Below, one piece after another: positions 24,671-31,555 of a stretch of DNA of 64,000 nt. The position numbers were made by a program, and so were the translations under genes. The first letter of the stretch is position 1. The number at the start of each line of letters is the position of its first letter. Location: the NCBI RefSeq assembly GCF_013409345.1, contig NZ_JACCBB010000001.1:4154001-4218000 (forward strand). The letters are read 5' to 3'. This DNA is from Kineococcus aurantiacus (lineage in GTDB: Bacteria; Actinomycetota; Actinomycetes; Actinomycetales; Kineococcaceae). The notes beneath the pieces were generated by a model. The model saw only the letters and a program-made list of their open reading frames with translations, had not been told where the DNA came from and made no database searches.

Positions 24671-24829
24671 AAGCGTCTTGGGCTGACCGACGGCCCGCCC
24701 AAGATGTTCGACGAGATCGGCATGGTCTATGGCGCGACCCGCGAGCGGATCCGCCAGATCGAGTCCAGGACGATGTTGAGGCGACGCCACCCGTCGCGCT
24801 CGCAAGTCCTGCGGGACTACCTGGACTGA
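24671..24829 (+). pseudogene. sigA 3'-end fragment (last 52 codons)
   Basis: Aligns without gaps to sigA 22736-22894, stop codon included, and homology stops within about 7 bp after the stop. I count 19 mismatches in 159 bp (about 88 percent). The frame is still open, but 11 of 52 residues differ, including changes in region 4.2 that are nearly invariant in real principal sigma factors (K to M, S to L, L to R). No start codon or promoter of its own. The DNA-recognition segment [10 protein letters not shown] is unchanged. Directly joined to the DUF456 fragment upstream. Confidence 0.9.
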
Positions 24830-24840
24830 CCGCCCGCAGC

Positions 24841-24882
24841 CCCGCACTACTCGGTCGGATCCTTCTGATCGAGTAGTGCGGG
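24841..24882. terminator. hairpin at the left edge of the island
   Basis: Perfect 13-bp stem (CCCGCACTACTCG / CGAGTAGTGCGGG) with a 16-nt loop, 11 bp after the sigA-fragment stop. It could be a terminator for either strand. Homology to the sigA downstream region has already ended here. Confidence 0.6.
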
Positions 24883-24897
24883 CTAGCTCGTTCAACC

Positions 24898-25290
24898 TCA
24901 GCTGGGACCCGTACCTGCTACTCGAGCCGGGGCGACGGCCACCAACGTCTCAGGTGCACATCGCGCGTCAGGACGGCGTGGGCTGCGACGATCGAGCGTT
25001 TGCCGATCGTCACCTCCCGAGGACCGCGGCCTTTGACCTCATCCAGAAGTGATCATCGCTGCAGCTCGTCTCGGACCCGGTGGCTTACGTCGTCCTGCAC
25101 GGTCACCCGTCCCCCGACCGCGACGTCGCGATCCACCGGTGGGACGACAGTCGCAGTGCATCGTCGGCGAAACCGCTGCCGAGCGCAGGATGTCCTCCCC
25201 GTGCACGCAGACGTGGATGTCCGTGTAGACCGACACGTCCTTCTCGACTTCGAAGCAACCCCCCGTCAGGACGACCAATGGCGATCGGGG
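24898..25290 (-). pseudogene. decayed hexapeptide-repeat acyltransferase (WbbJ/DapH type)
   Basis: No intact frame, but pieces of one protein appear in order on the minus strand in different frames. From the 5' side: EKDVSVYTDIHVCVHGEDIL, then GGRVTVQDDVSHRVRD, then VTIGKRSIVAAHAVLTRDV (25013-24957), then PETLVAVAPARVAGTGPS and stop at 24898. The last two are the classic C-terminal coils and tail of left-handed beta-helix O-acetyltransferases. At least three frameshifts or small indels separate them. The N-terminal part above about 25290 is not recognisable. Such enzymes decorate surface polysaccharides, which fits the island, so this is probably a dead island gene. Confidence 0.62.
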
Positions 25291-25473
25291 TAAGCCGGCT
25301 GTCACCCTCGGGCAGGCTCTAGGTCGAACTGACCGCGGACTGGACCACCCCACGGGCCGCGGTCAGTCCGCCGCCGCAGTCAAGCCACACACGTGCACAC
25401 GGCATCACCCTCCGCAACAGCCCACGCGCCCTGCCACCGAGAATGCAAGTGGTGGAGCGGGGGACGGGGAACG
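25291..25473. other. noncoding stretch downstream of wzt
   Basis: Apart from the hairpin listed separately, no gene was found. Open frames here are short and have no supported start or family resemblance. Together with the pseudogene zone, about 640 bp (24830-25473) carries no intact gene, which is unusual in this dense window. Confidence 0.5.
25328..25367 (-). terminator. hairpin downstream of the wzm-wzt operon
   Basis: Perfect 11-bp inverted repeat (ACTGACCGCGG / CCGCGGTCAGT) with an 18-nt loop, about 107 bp past the wzt stop on the minus strand. Probable terminator of the exporter operon. Confidence 0.5.
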
Positions 25474-26676
25474 TCACGCTCCGACGTCTCGGGGGCGCAG
25501 AGTCACGGGCAGTTCCAGGGCCACCACCCGCGCCGGCCGCCCCTGGTCGCTGCCGTGGACGGTGAACGGGACGAGGGAAGGTTCGTCGAGCATGTCGCTG
25601 TACGGGGTGCCCAGCCACAACCCCAAGGTGTGCTCACCCACGTTCAGCACCGGCGGAATCAGCATCCTCAGCCGGTACCGGCCCGGCAGCCGCCGGGCGA
25701 CCTGGTCACGATCCAAGGCCTCATCGAGCAGGCGCACCCCGGATGCCGTGGTCACGATGACCGCCGCGTCCAGGTCGCGCACCTCCTCCGACAGTGTCAG
25801 GTCCACTTCGACCGTGGTGCTGGTGTCCCGCAGCACCGGGTCCCCGGCAACCCCGCCCTCCGGAGTCAGTCGCACGGCCTCCACCCGCACCGGACCGCGC
25901 TCGAGCAGTCCCGTTCCACCCTCGGCGCTCGCCAGCCCTGAGGCGAGGTACCGGCGCACGATCTGTCGGGTGGGACCCTCCTCGCGCACCTGCCCGGCAT
26001 CCAGCCACAACGACCGCTCGCACAACCGGCTGAGCGCTTCCAGGTCGTGGCTGACGAACACCACGGTGCGGCCCTCGGCCTCGGCCTCGGCCATCCGGCC
26101 CAGGCAGCGGCGCTGGAACTCCGCATCCCCGACGGCCAGGATCTCGTCGACGACGAGGATGTCCGGTTCGAGGTGCGCGGCGACTGCGAAGGCCAGGCGT
26201 AAGTACATGCCGCTGGAGTAGCGCTTGACCGGGGTGTCCAGGAAGCGCTCCACCCCGGCGAACTCCACGATGGAGTCGAACCGCCGGATGATGTCGCGCC
26301 GGCCCATCCCCAGGATCGCCCCGTTGAGCAGGACGTTCTCGCGTCCGCTGAGTTCGGGGTGGAAGCCGGTGCCGACCTCCAGCAGGGCTGCCACCCGTCC
26401 GCGCGTGCGGGAGACCCCCAGGGTGGGGGAGGTGATGCGGGCCAGGATCTTCAAGATCGTGCTCTTGCCGGCCCCGTTGCGACCCACGATTCCCAAGGAC
26501 TGGCCGCTGGACAGCTCGAAGTCGACGTCCCGCAGCGACCACAGCTCCCGCGTGGTGGGGGCGGGCACTCCGCGCAAGCGGCCTGCGGCGGCCGAGATCG
26601 CCTCCCGAGCCGTCGTCCCACTGCGCCCCAGCACGTACCGCTTGCTGACTCCGCGGAACTCGACGCGGTCGGCCAT
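25474..26676 (-). CDS. wzt: polysaccharide/teichoic acid ABC exporter, ATPase subunit
   Basis: 400 residues. NBD of the ABC-2 O-antigen/teichoic acid export family: Walker A GRNGAGKST (about 67), long A-loop region, signature YSSGM (about 165) in the usual degenerate form of Wzt/TagH, Walker B ILVVDEILAVGD, and switch FVSHDLE. After about residue 250 there is a C-terminal beta-sandwich-like domain of about 130 residues, as in Wzt proteins that recognise the modified chain end. Exports a lipid-linked glycan made in the cytoplasm. Its ATG shares one base with the wzm stop (TGATG), so the pair is coupled. Confidence 0.9.
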   Translation of the reverse strand: MADRVEFRGVSKRYVLGRSGTTAREAISAAAGRLRGVPAPTTRELWSLRDVDFELSSGQSLGIVGRNGAGKSTILKILARITSPTLGVSRTRGRVAALLEVGTGFHPELSGRENVLLNGAILGMGRRDIIRRFDSIVEFAGVERFLDTPVKRYSSGMYLRLAFAVAAHLEPDILVVDEILAVGDAEFQRRCLGRMAEAEAEGRTVVFVSHDLEALSRLCERSLWLDAGQVREEGPTRQIVRRYLASGLASAEGGTGLLERGPVRVEAVRLTPEGGVAGDPVLRDTSTTVEVDLTLSEEVRDLDAAVIVTTASGVRLLDEALDRDQVARRLPGRYRLRMLIPPVLNVGEHTLGLWLGTPYSDMLDEPSLVPFTVHGSDQGRPARVVALELPVTLRPRDVGA

Positions 26677-27512
26677 CAGACCACATCCGCGAAGGATCGC
26701 TCGGCGCGCTGGAAGTACCAGCTGCCGCTGAGGAAGAGCGCCAGGGCGACCGGGACGGAGACGGCCAGCTGCCAGCCCGGCCAGGGGGTCCCCAGCAAGG
26801 ACCAGCGGCCGAGCTCGACGACCCCTGCCACGGGGTTGACCACGTAGACCCAACGGACTCCCTCGGGCAGGGAGCCCGAGGAGTACGCCACCGGGCTGGC
26901 GAAGAGCCACAGCTGCATGACCGGGCCCAGGGCGTGCTTGACGTCGCGGTAGCGCACGTTGAGGGCCGACAGCCACAGGCACACCCCCAGGGCCGTCACC
27001 ACCAGCAGCAGCAGCCACGCCGGCAGCGCCAGCAGGTTCCACGTCGGGGGTTGCCGGTACACGACGGCCAACACTGCGAGCAGTGCCAGGCCAACGCCGA
27101 GGTCGACCAGCGGGGGCAGCAAGGCGGACGCGGGAGCCGCGAGCCGGGGGAAGTGCACCTTCGTGATGAGCGAGGCGTTGTCGACGAGGACGAGGCTGCC
27201 CTGGCTGACGACGGCGGCGAAGTACGTCCAGGTGACGAGACCAGCCATCGCGAAGACGGGGTAGGGGATGCCATCGGTCGCGGTGCGGGCGACGTGGTGG
27301 AAGACGAGCGTGAAGACGAGCACGGCGGCCGCGGGTTGCGCTGCAGCCCACACGACTCCCAGGACGGCCTGCTTGTAGCGCACCCGCAGGTCGCGCAACG
27401 CGAAGAAGCCGATGAGTTCGCGCGCCGACCAGAGCTCCCGCAGCGGGCGGAACGAGCGCTTGAGGTCCGGCGAGTTCTCCGTCCACTCGACACCGGGGGC
27501 TGCAGTGGGCAC
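26676..27512 (-). CDS. wzm: polysaccharide ABC exporter, permease subunit
   Basis: 278 residues, ABC-2 type permease with six hydrophobic segments. Family motifs: ELIGFFALRDLRVRYKQAVLGVVWA at the cytoplasmic N-terminus, LVTWTYFAAVVSQGSLVLVDNASLITKVHFPR, and YSSGSLPEGVRWVYVVNPVAGVVELGRW near the end. Partner of the adjacent Wzt; together they carry lipid-linked polysaccharide (O-antigen, teichoic acid or galactan type) across the membrane. First gene of the minus-strand pair. Confidence 0.9.
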   Translation of the reverse strand: MPTAAPGVEWTENSPDLKRSFRPLRELWSARELIGFFALRDLRVRYKQAVLGVVWAAAQPAAAVLVFTLVFHHVARTATDGIPYPVFAMAGLVTWTYFAAVVSQGSLVLVDNASLITKVHFPRLAAPASALLPPLVDLGVGLALLAVLAVVYRQPPTWNLLALPAWLLLLVVTALGVCLWLSALNVRYRDVKHALGPVMQLWLFASPVAYSSGSLPEGVRWVYVVNPVAGVVELGRWSLLGTPWPGWQLAVSVPVALALFLSGSWYFQRAERSFADVV

Positions 27513-27609
27513 CTCAGCACCCTAGCCGCGCCGGCCCGGACCGCTCGTCCAGGCGGCTGAGTTGCTGCCAGGGCTCCAGTCGGCGTCCCGGGGCGCCGAG
27601 GTTCTCAGC

Positions 27610-28878
27610 ATGCGCCGTGCCTGCCTGGTCACCATCCTGGTCCTCGTGGGCCTGATCTCGAGCGTCCCGGCGGCCGCCGCCACCGCAGCCGCCCCAGTGG
27701 CCGCCTCCAGCGCGACCCCGACGACCGGCACGGCTGCACGCACGCTCTCGCCGTTGACCTTCGGTGCCCGCGGTGACGGTGTCACCGACGACACGGCGGC
27801 CCTGCAGCACGCCCTCGACGCCCTGCGGGCCGGAGACACGCTCGCGCTGCCGGCCGGGCGCACCTTCCGCCACACCGATGTCCTGCGCATCGGCGTGGCC
27901 GGGGTGCGAGTGACCGGTCCGGGCGTGCTGCTGGCCACCGCGGAGTCCCGCTCGGCCGTCCTCGTGGCCGCCGACCGGGTCGTCCTGGACGGGGGGCTGG
28001 TCCTGCGCGCAGGCCCCACCACTCGGCGCTGGGACGCCTTTGAGCAGATGAAGCTGCGCATCGCCGCCAACGGGGTCGTCGTGCGCCGGGTCACCGTGGA
28101 GGGCGCCGCCGCTGCTGGCGTCTACGTCGGCACCGGCGCCCACGACTTCCTCCTGGAGGACGTCGTGGTCCGCGGCACCCGTGCCGACGGCATCCACATC
28201 ACCGGTGGAGCTCACGACGGCGTCGTGCGCCGGCCCGTCGTGCAGCGCAGCGGGGACGACGGCGTGGCGGTCGTGTCCTACCAGGGCGACGGCGTCCCGG
28301 TGCGCCGGGTGCTGGTGGACTCCCCCAACGTCTCCGACACCACCTGGGGGCGAGGGGTGACCGTGGTGGGCGGCGAGGACATCACCTACCGCGACGTCAC
28401 CGTCCGCCGTTCCAACGCCGCCGCCGTCTACATCGCCTCCGAAGGGGCTCCCTACTTCACGTTCGCCCCGCGCCGGGTGACCGTGGAGGGAGCCTTGCTG
28501 GAAGGCGCGAACATCAACGCATCGGTCGGCCACGGCGCCGTCCTGGTGTACGCGGGGCGTCCCAACCACTCGCCGTCCCAGATCTCCCTGTCCTCGGTCA
28601 CCGTCCGCAGCACCCGCACCACGGCCCCTTGGCAGGTCGGGGTCGTCGGCGAGCGGGGGAGCTCGGTGCAGGACCTCCGTTTCGCCCGGTTCGACGTCCA
28701 CGGAGCCCCCGCGCCCTTCAGCAGCAACCTCGGGACGGCCGCGTGCTCGCTCGTCGGCTGGACGGTCAACGGCAGCGCGGTCGCCGACACGCTGTCGGCC
28801 ACCACCCCGGCCGTGCCCGCTGCCGCGACCGTCCGGGGCGGCAGTCGCACCCTGCGCAGCGCCCCTCTCACGCGCTGA
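27610..28878 (+). CDS. secreted right-handed beta-helix protein (pectate lyase/GH28-like)
   Basis: 422 residues. Signal peptide MRRACLVTILVLVGLISSVPAAAA, cleavage likely after AAA near residue 25. The mature part starts with FGARGDGVTDDTAALQHALDAL, the GH28/pectate-lyase_3 entry motif, followed by repeated beta-helix rungs (residues about 130-370; e.g. VVVRRVTVEGAAAAGVYVG). Likely binds or cuts the glycan made by this cluster, at the cell surface; catalytic residues cannot be named safely. ATG 27610 chosen because it gives a clean signal peptide; the longer frame from 27562 does not. Ends in an 11-bp overlap with the facing glycosyltransferase gene. Confidence 0.75.
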   Translation: MRRACLVTILVLVGLISSVPAAAATAAAPVAASSATPTTGTAARTLSPLTFGARGDGVTDDTAALQHALDALRAGDTLALPAGRTFRHTDVLRIGVAGVRVTGPGVLLATAESRSAVLVAADRVVLDGGLVLRAGPTTRRWDAFEQMKLRIAANGVVVRRVTVEGAAAAGVYVGTGAHDFLLEDVVVRGTRADGIHITGGAHDGVVRRPVVQRSGDDGVAVVSYQGDGVPVRRVLVDSPNVSDTTWGRGVTVVGGEDITYRDVTVRRSNAAAVYIASEGAPYFTFAPRRVTVEGALLEGANINASVGHGAVLVYAGRPNHSPSQISLSSVTVRSTRTTAPWQVGVVGERGSSVQDLRFARFDVHGAPAPFSSNLGTAACSLVGWTVNGSAVADTLSATTPAVPAAATVRGGSRTLRSAPLTR

Positions 28879-29935
28879 GGCCGACGACCCGCCGGTAGAG
28901 CCCGTCGTAGCGCCTCGCCATGGCGGTGACCGAGAACAGCTCGTCCGCTCGAACCCTGGCTCGGGTCGCCAGCCGGGCCCGCAGACCGGGGTCGTCCAGC
29001 AGCGTGCGGCACGCTCCGGCCAGGGCGACGGCGTCGCCGGCGGGGACCAGCAGACCGGTCTGCCCGTCCAGGACCGCCTCCGGGATGCCGCCGACCCGGC
29101 TGGCCACCACGGGGACACCGCCGTGCATCGCCTCCAGCACGACCAGCGGCAGGGCCTCGAACCGGGAGGGAACTACCAGGACGTCGACGTCGCTGAGCAG
29201 GTCCGCCGCGTCAGGCACACGGCCGCGGAAGCGCACCCGGTCGGTCAACCCCAGCGCCGCGGCCTGCTGCTGCAGGTCCGCGCAGCCAGACCCTTCGCCG
29301 GCCACGTGCAGTTCCACTCCCGGCAGGGCGGTCAGTGCCTCGAGCAGGACGTCGACCCCCTTCTGCGGCTCCAGTCGGGCCAGCACGCCCAGCGCGGGCC
29401 GCCGCACCTGCGGCGCGGGCCGCACGCGAGGAACCGGGACGCCATTGGGGATGGCCAGCACGGATCCCGGACGCAACCCGCCCAGCTGCTCGACCGCCCG
29501 GGCGGAGGAGGCGCTGACCGAGACCCGGGCTGCCGCCCACGTCGTCACCAGGCGTTGCAGGCTCCGGCCGCGCCACGTCAGGCCGGGGGTGGGCAGGTGG
29601 TCGACCAGGACGCTGGGCACTCGTGCCGCGGCTGCGGCAAGCAGCACCGGACGGCAGCTGGTGAAGGCGGTGAGGTTGACGTGCAGGACGTCGGGACGCT
29701 GCGCGTGCAACACCCGCAACGTCCCGGCCGGACCCGGGGCGGGCACGGCCCAGCGGACCGGGGTGCCGGCGCACACGGCGCGCAGCACGGACGGGGAGCT
29801 GCCCAAGACGGAGACCTCGACGTCGTCGGGCAGTCCTCGCAGCAGGTGCTGCAGGAAGACCTCCGCGCCCCCCAGCACTTGCGCGTCGGTCGCCACCGAC
29901 AACCGGTAGGCGGGCCGGTTCCCCCGAGGTCGCAC
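28868..29935 (-). CDS. glycosyltransferase family 4
   Basis: 355 residues, GT-B fold. N-terminal GGAEVFLQHLLRGL (acceptor side) and C-terminal LARLEPQKGVDVLLEAL, then PSRFEALPLVVLEAMHGGVPVVAS with the E-x7-E donor-binding motif. Retaining glycosyltransferase using a nucleotide sugar; sugar unknown. GTG start; TAGCCT ends exactly 6 nt before it on the minus strand. Divergent from the methyltransferase gene. Confidence 0.87.
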   Translation of the reverse strand: MRPRGNRPAYRLSVATDAQVLGGAEVFLQHLLRGLPDDVEVSVLGSSPSVLRAVCAGTPVRWAVPAPGPAGTLRVLHAQRPDVLHVNLTAFTSCRPVLLAAAAARVPSVLVDHLPTPGLTWRGRSLQRLVTTWAAARVSVSASSARAVEQLGGLRPGSVLAIPNGVPVPRVRPAPQVRRPALGVLARLEPQKGVDVLLEALTALPGVELHVAGEGSGCADLQQQAAALGLTDRVRFRGRVPDAADLLSDVDVLVVPSRFEALPLVVLEAMHGGVPVVASRVGGIPEAVLDGQTGLLVPAGDAVALAGACRTLLDDPGLRARLATRARVRADELFSVTAMARRYDGLYRRVVGLSA

Positions 29936-29958
29936 CGTCGCAGGCTACTGTCGACAGG
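29936..29958. promoter_or_regulatory. divergent pair of leaderless promoters with overlapping -10 boxes
   Basis: Only 23 bp separate two divergent GTG starts (29935 minus, 29959 plus). Plus-strand TACTGT at 29946-29951 ends 7 nt before its GTG; minus-strand TAGCCT at 29947-29942 ends 6 nt before the other. The two hexamers share the central TA, so RNA polymerase could occupy only one at a time. The -35 regions would lie inside the opposite genes. Confidence 0.5.
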
Positions 29959-30657
29959 GTGCTGAAGCAGGAGTTGCGTCGTGCCAAGTCAGCCCTGGGC
30001 CGCCGTTCGGTCGCCCGGTCCGCGCTCGCCCGGCGGGTGACCCTGCTGCTGCGCTCGGTGGACCTGCGGCGCGCCGACCCGCTCAGCGAGTGGGGGTTCG
30101 AGCGCGGGACGCCCGTCGACCGCTTCTACATCGAACGGTTCCTCCAGGAACAACGGGAGCACGTCCACGGCCGCGTCCTGGAGGTCAAGGAGGACCAGTA
30201 CGCGACCGCGTCGGGAGCCTCGGCCGTGGACGTCCTGGACATCGACCCCGCCAACCCGCTGGCCACGGTCGTCGGAGACCTCTGCGACGAGGTGACCTTG
30301 GCCGCGGGCACCTACGACGCAGCAGTGGTGACCCAGACGCTGCAGTACGTCCCCGACCCGCGCGCCGCCCTGCGCAACCTGTTGGTGGCCCTGCGGCCGC
30401 AGGGCCGGCTGCTCGTCACCGTCCCCTGCTTGAGCCGGCTGGCCGGGGAGGGCGACCGCTGGCGCTGGACGGCGCGGGGGTTCAGCGACCTGGTCGCGGC
30501 GGCGGGCGGGGCCGGGGACGTCCGGGCCGTCGGCAACGGCGCGGCCGCGCGGGCTTTCTTGCTGGGGGCCGCGGCCGAGGAGCTGCCGCGCGCGACGCTG
30601 CTGACCGACGACCCCGAGGTGCCGCTGCTGGTCACCGCGGTCCTGCACCGCGCCTGA
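29959..30657 (+). CDS. class I SAM-dependent methyltransferase-like protein
   Basis: 232 residues. Methyltransf_11-like order: GRVLEVKEDQYA (motif I, normally VLEIGxG; glycines are missing here), DVLDIDPANPLA (motif II), VTQTLQYVPDPRAALRNLLVALRPQGRLLVTVP (motifs IV-V, the most typical part), and a C-terminal strand-rich end. This is the shape of methyltransferase-like proteins in glycan clusters that often follow WbsX/FkbM types. The altered motif I leaves SAM binding uncertain. Possible target: a sugar or the end of the polysaccharide. Confidence 0.7.
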   Translation: MLKQELRRAKSALGRRSVARSALARRVTLLLRSVDLRRADPLSEWGFERGTPVDRFYIERFLQEQREHVHGRVLEVKEDQYATASGASAVDVLDIDPANPLATVVGDLCDEVTLAAGTYDAAVVTQTLQYVPDPRAALRNLLVALRPQGRLLVTVPCLSRLAGEGDRWRWTARGFSDLVAAAGGAGDVRAVGNGAAARAFLLGAAAEELPRATLLTDDPEVPLLVTAVLHRA

Positions 30658-30679
30658 GCATCTGCCACCGGTCCGTCAG

Positions 30680-31555
30680 TCACTGCCAGCGCTGCGTGCT
30701 CCCCGGCAGGACGCGGCCGAGGAGCCCCTCCACGCGGCCGACCGAGCGGGCGATGGCCAGCCGCAGCGACAGTCGCAGGTCGGGGTCGTGCGAGGCCGGG
30801 TGCAGCCAGGGCCCGGCCACCGTCCGCCAGCGCACCAGCGAAGAGTAGGGGTGCGAGCGGTAGACGTGCCCCGTTCCCCGGGCGTAGGCGCGGTGCTTGC
30901 GCACCAGGGCGTCGGGGGCCAGGGAGCGACGCTCTCCGGGGCCGTCCACCTCCAGGTCCGGCCGGCTCAGAACGCGCCCGCCCGCCGACATCAGGCGCAG
31001 CAGCAGGTCCGTGCCTTCCCCGGACTGCCAGGGCGTGGGGGCCCCCGTGCCGAGGTCGGCCCGGAACCCGCCGACGGCGTCGAAGGCCGCGGCCCGGATG
31101 AACATGGACGGTTCGATCGCCCGCCAGACCGACCGGTCGTCCAGGGCCGTGCCCGCGGGGGGCAGCTGGAAGCGGGGGGTGCCCTGCTCCACCAGGGTGC
31201 ACGCCACGGCGACCACGTCAGGTGCTCGGAACGCCGCAGCCACGGCCCCCAGGGTGCCGGCGGGCAGGCTGCTGTCGTCATTGGGGAAGCCCAGGACCTC
31301 GGCGCGCCCGAGCAGCGCGCGGACGGCGTCGTTGCGCCCCGCCGAGGCACCGCCCTCGCTGGGCACCACGCGCAGCTCGTACGGCGGGTCGACCGGACCA
31401 GTCGGCAGCTTCGTCCCGGGCGGTGACTGGTCGGCCACCGCGACGGCCACCGGGGGCACGAGCGACTCCGCCGCCGACCGCAGCAACCCGGCCAGCGCCG
31501 GGCGGCCGATGGTGGTGATCGCCAGGCCGACGGTCGGCAGTTCCGCGCCGCTCAC
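30680..31555 (-). CDS. glycosyltransferase family 2
   Basis: 291 residues, GT-A fold. VGLAITTIGRPALAGLL at the N-terminus, GGASAGRNDAVRAL (N in the nucleotide-binding loop), and GFPNDDSSLPAGTL, where NDD replaces the usual DDD/DxD metal-binding motif. Middle part EPSMFIRAAAFDAVGGFRADLGTG is typical of rhamnosyl/galactofuranosyl-like GT2 enzymes. GTG start overlaps the stop of the flippase gene (GTGA), so it is translated after it. Confidence 0.82.
   Translation of the reverse strand: MSGAELPTVGLAITTIGRPALAGLLRSAAESLVPPVAVAVADQSPPGTKLPTGPVDPPYELRVVPSEGGASAGRNDAVRALLGRAEVLGFPNDDSSLPAGTLGAVAAAFRAPDVVAVACTLVEQGTPRFQLPPAGTALDDRSVWRAIEPSMFIRAAAFDAVGGFRADLGTGAPTPWQSGEGTDLLLRLMSAGGRVLSRPDLEVDGPGERRSLAPDALVRKHRAYARGTGHVYRSHPYSSLVRWRTVAGPWLHPASHDPDLRLSLRLAIARSVGRVEGLLGRVLPGSTQRWQ

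Noticed and set aside
24526-24723. Small open reading frame [13 protein letters not shown]... that looks like a short membrane protein
   Set aside because: It spans the junction of the sigA and DUF456 fragments, with its first residues from antisense sigA and the rest from truncated DUF456. It is a by-product of the fusion.
24671-24829. Second, shorter sigma factor
   Set aside because: Only the last 52 codons are present with no promoter, start or regions 2-3; several invariant residues are changed.
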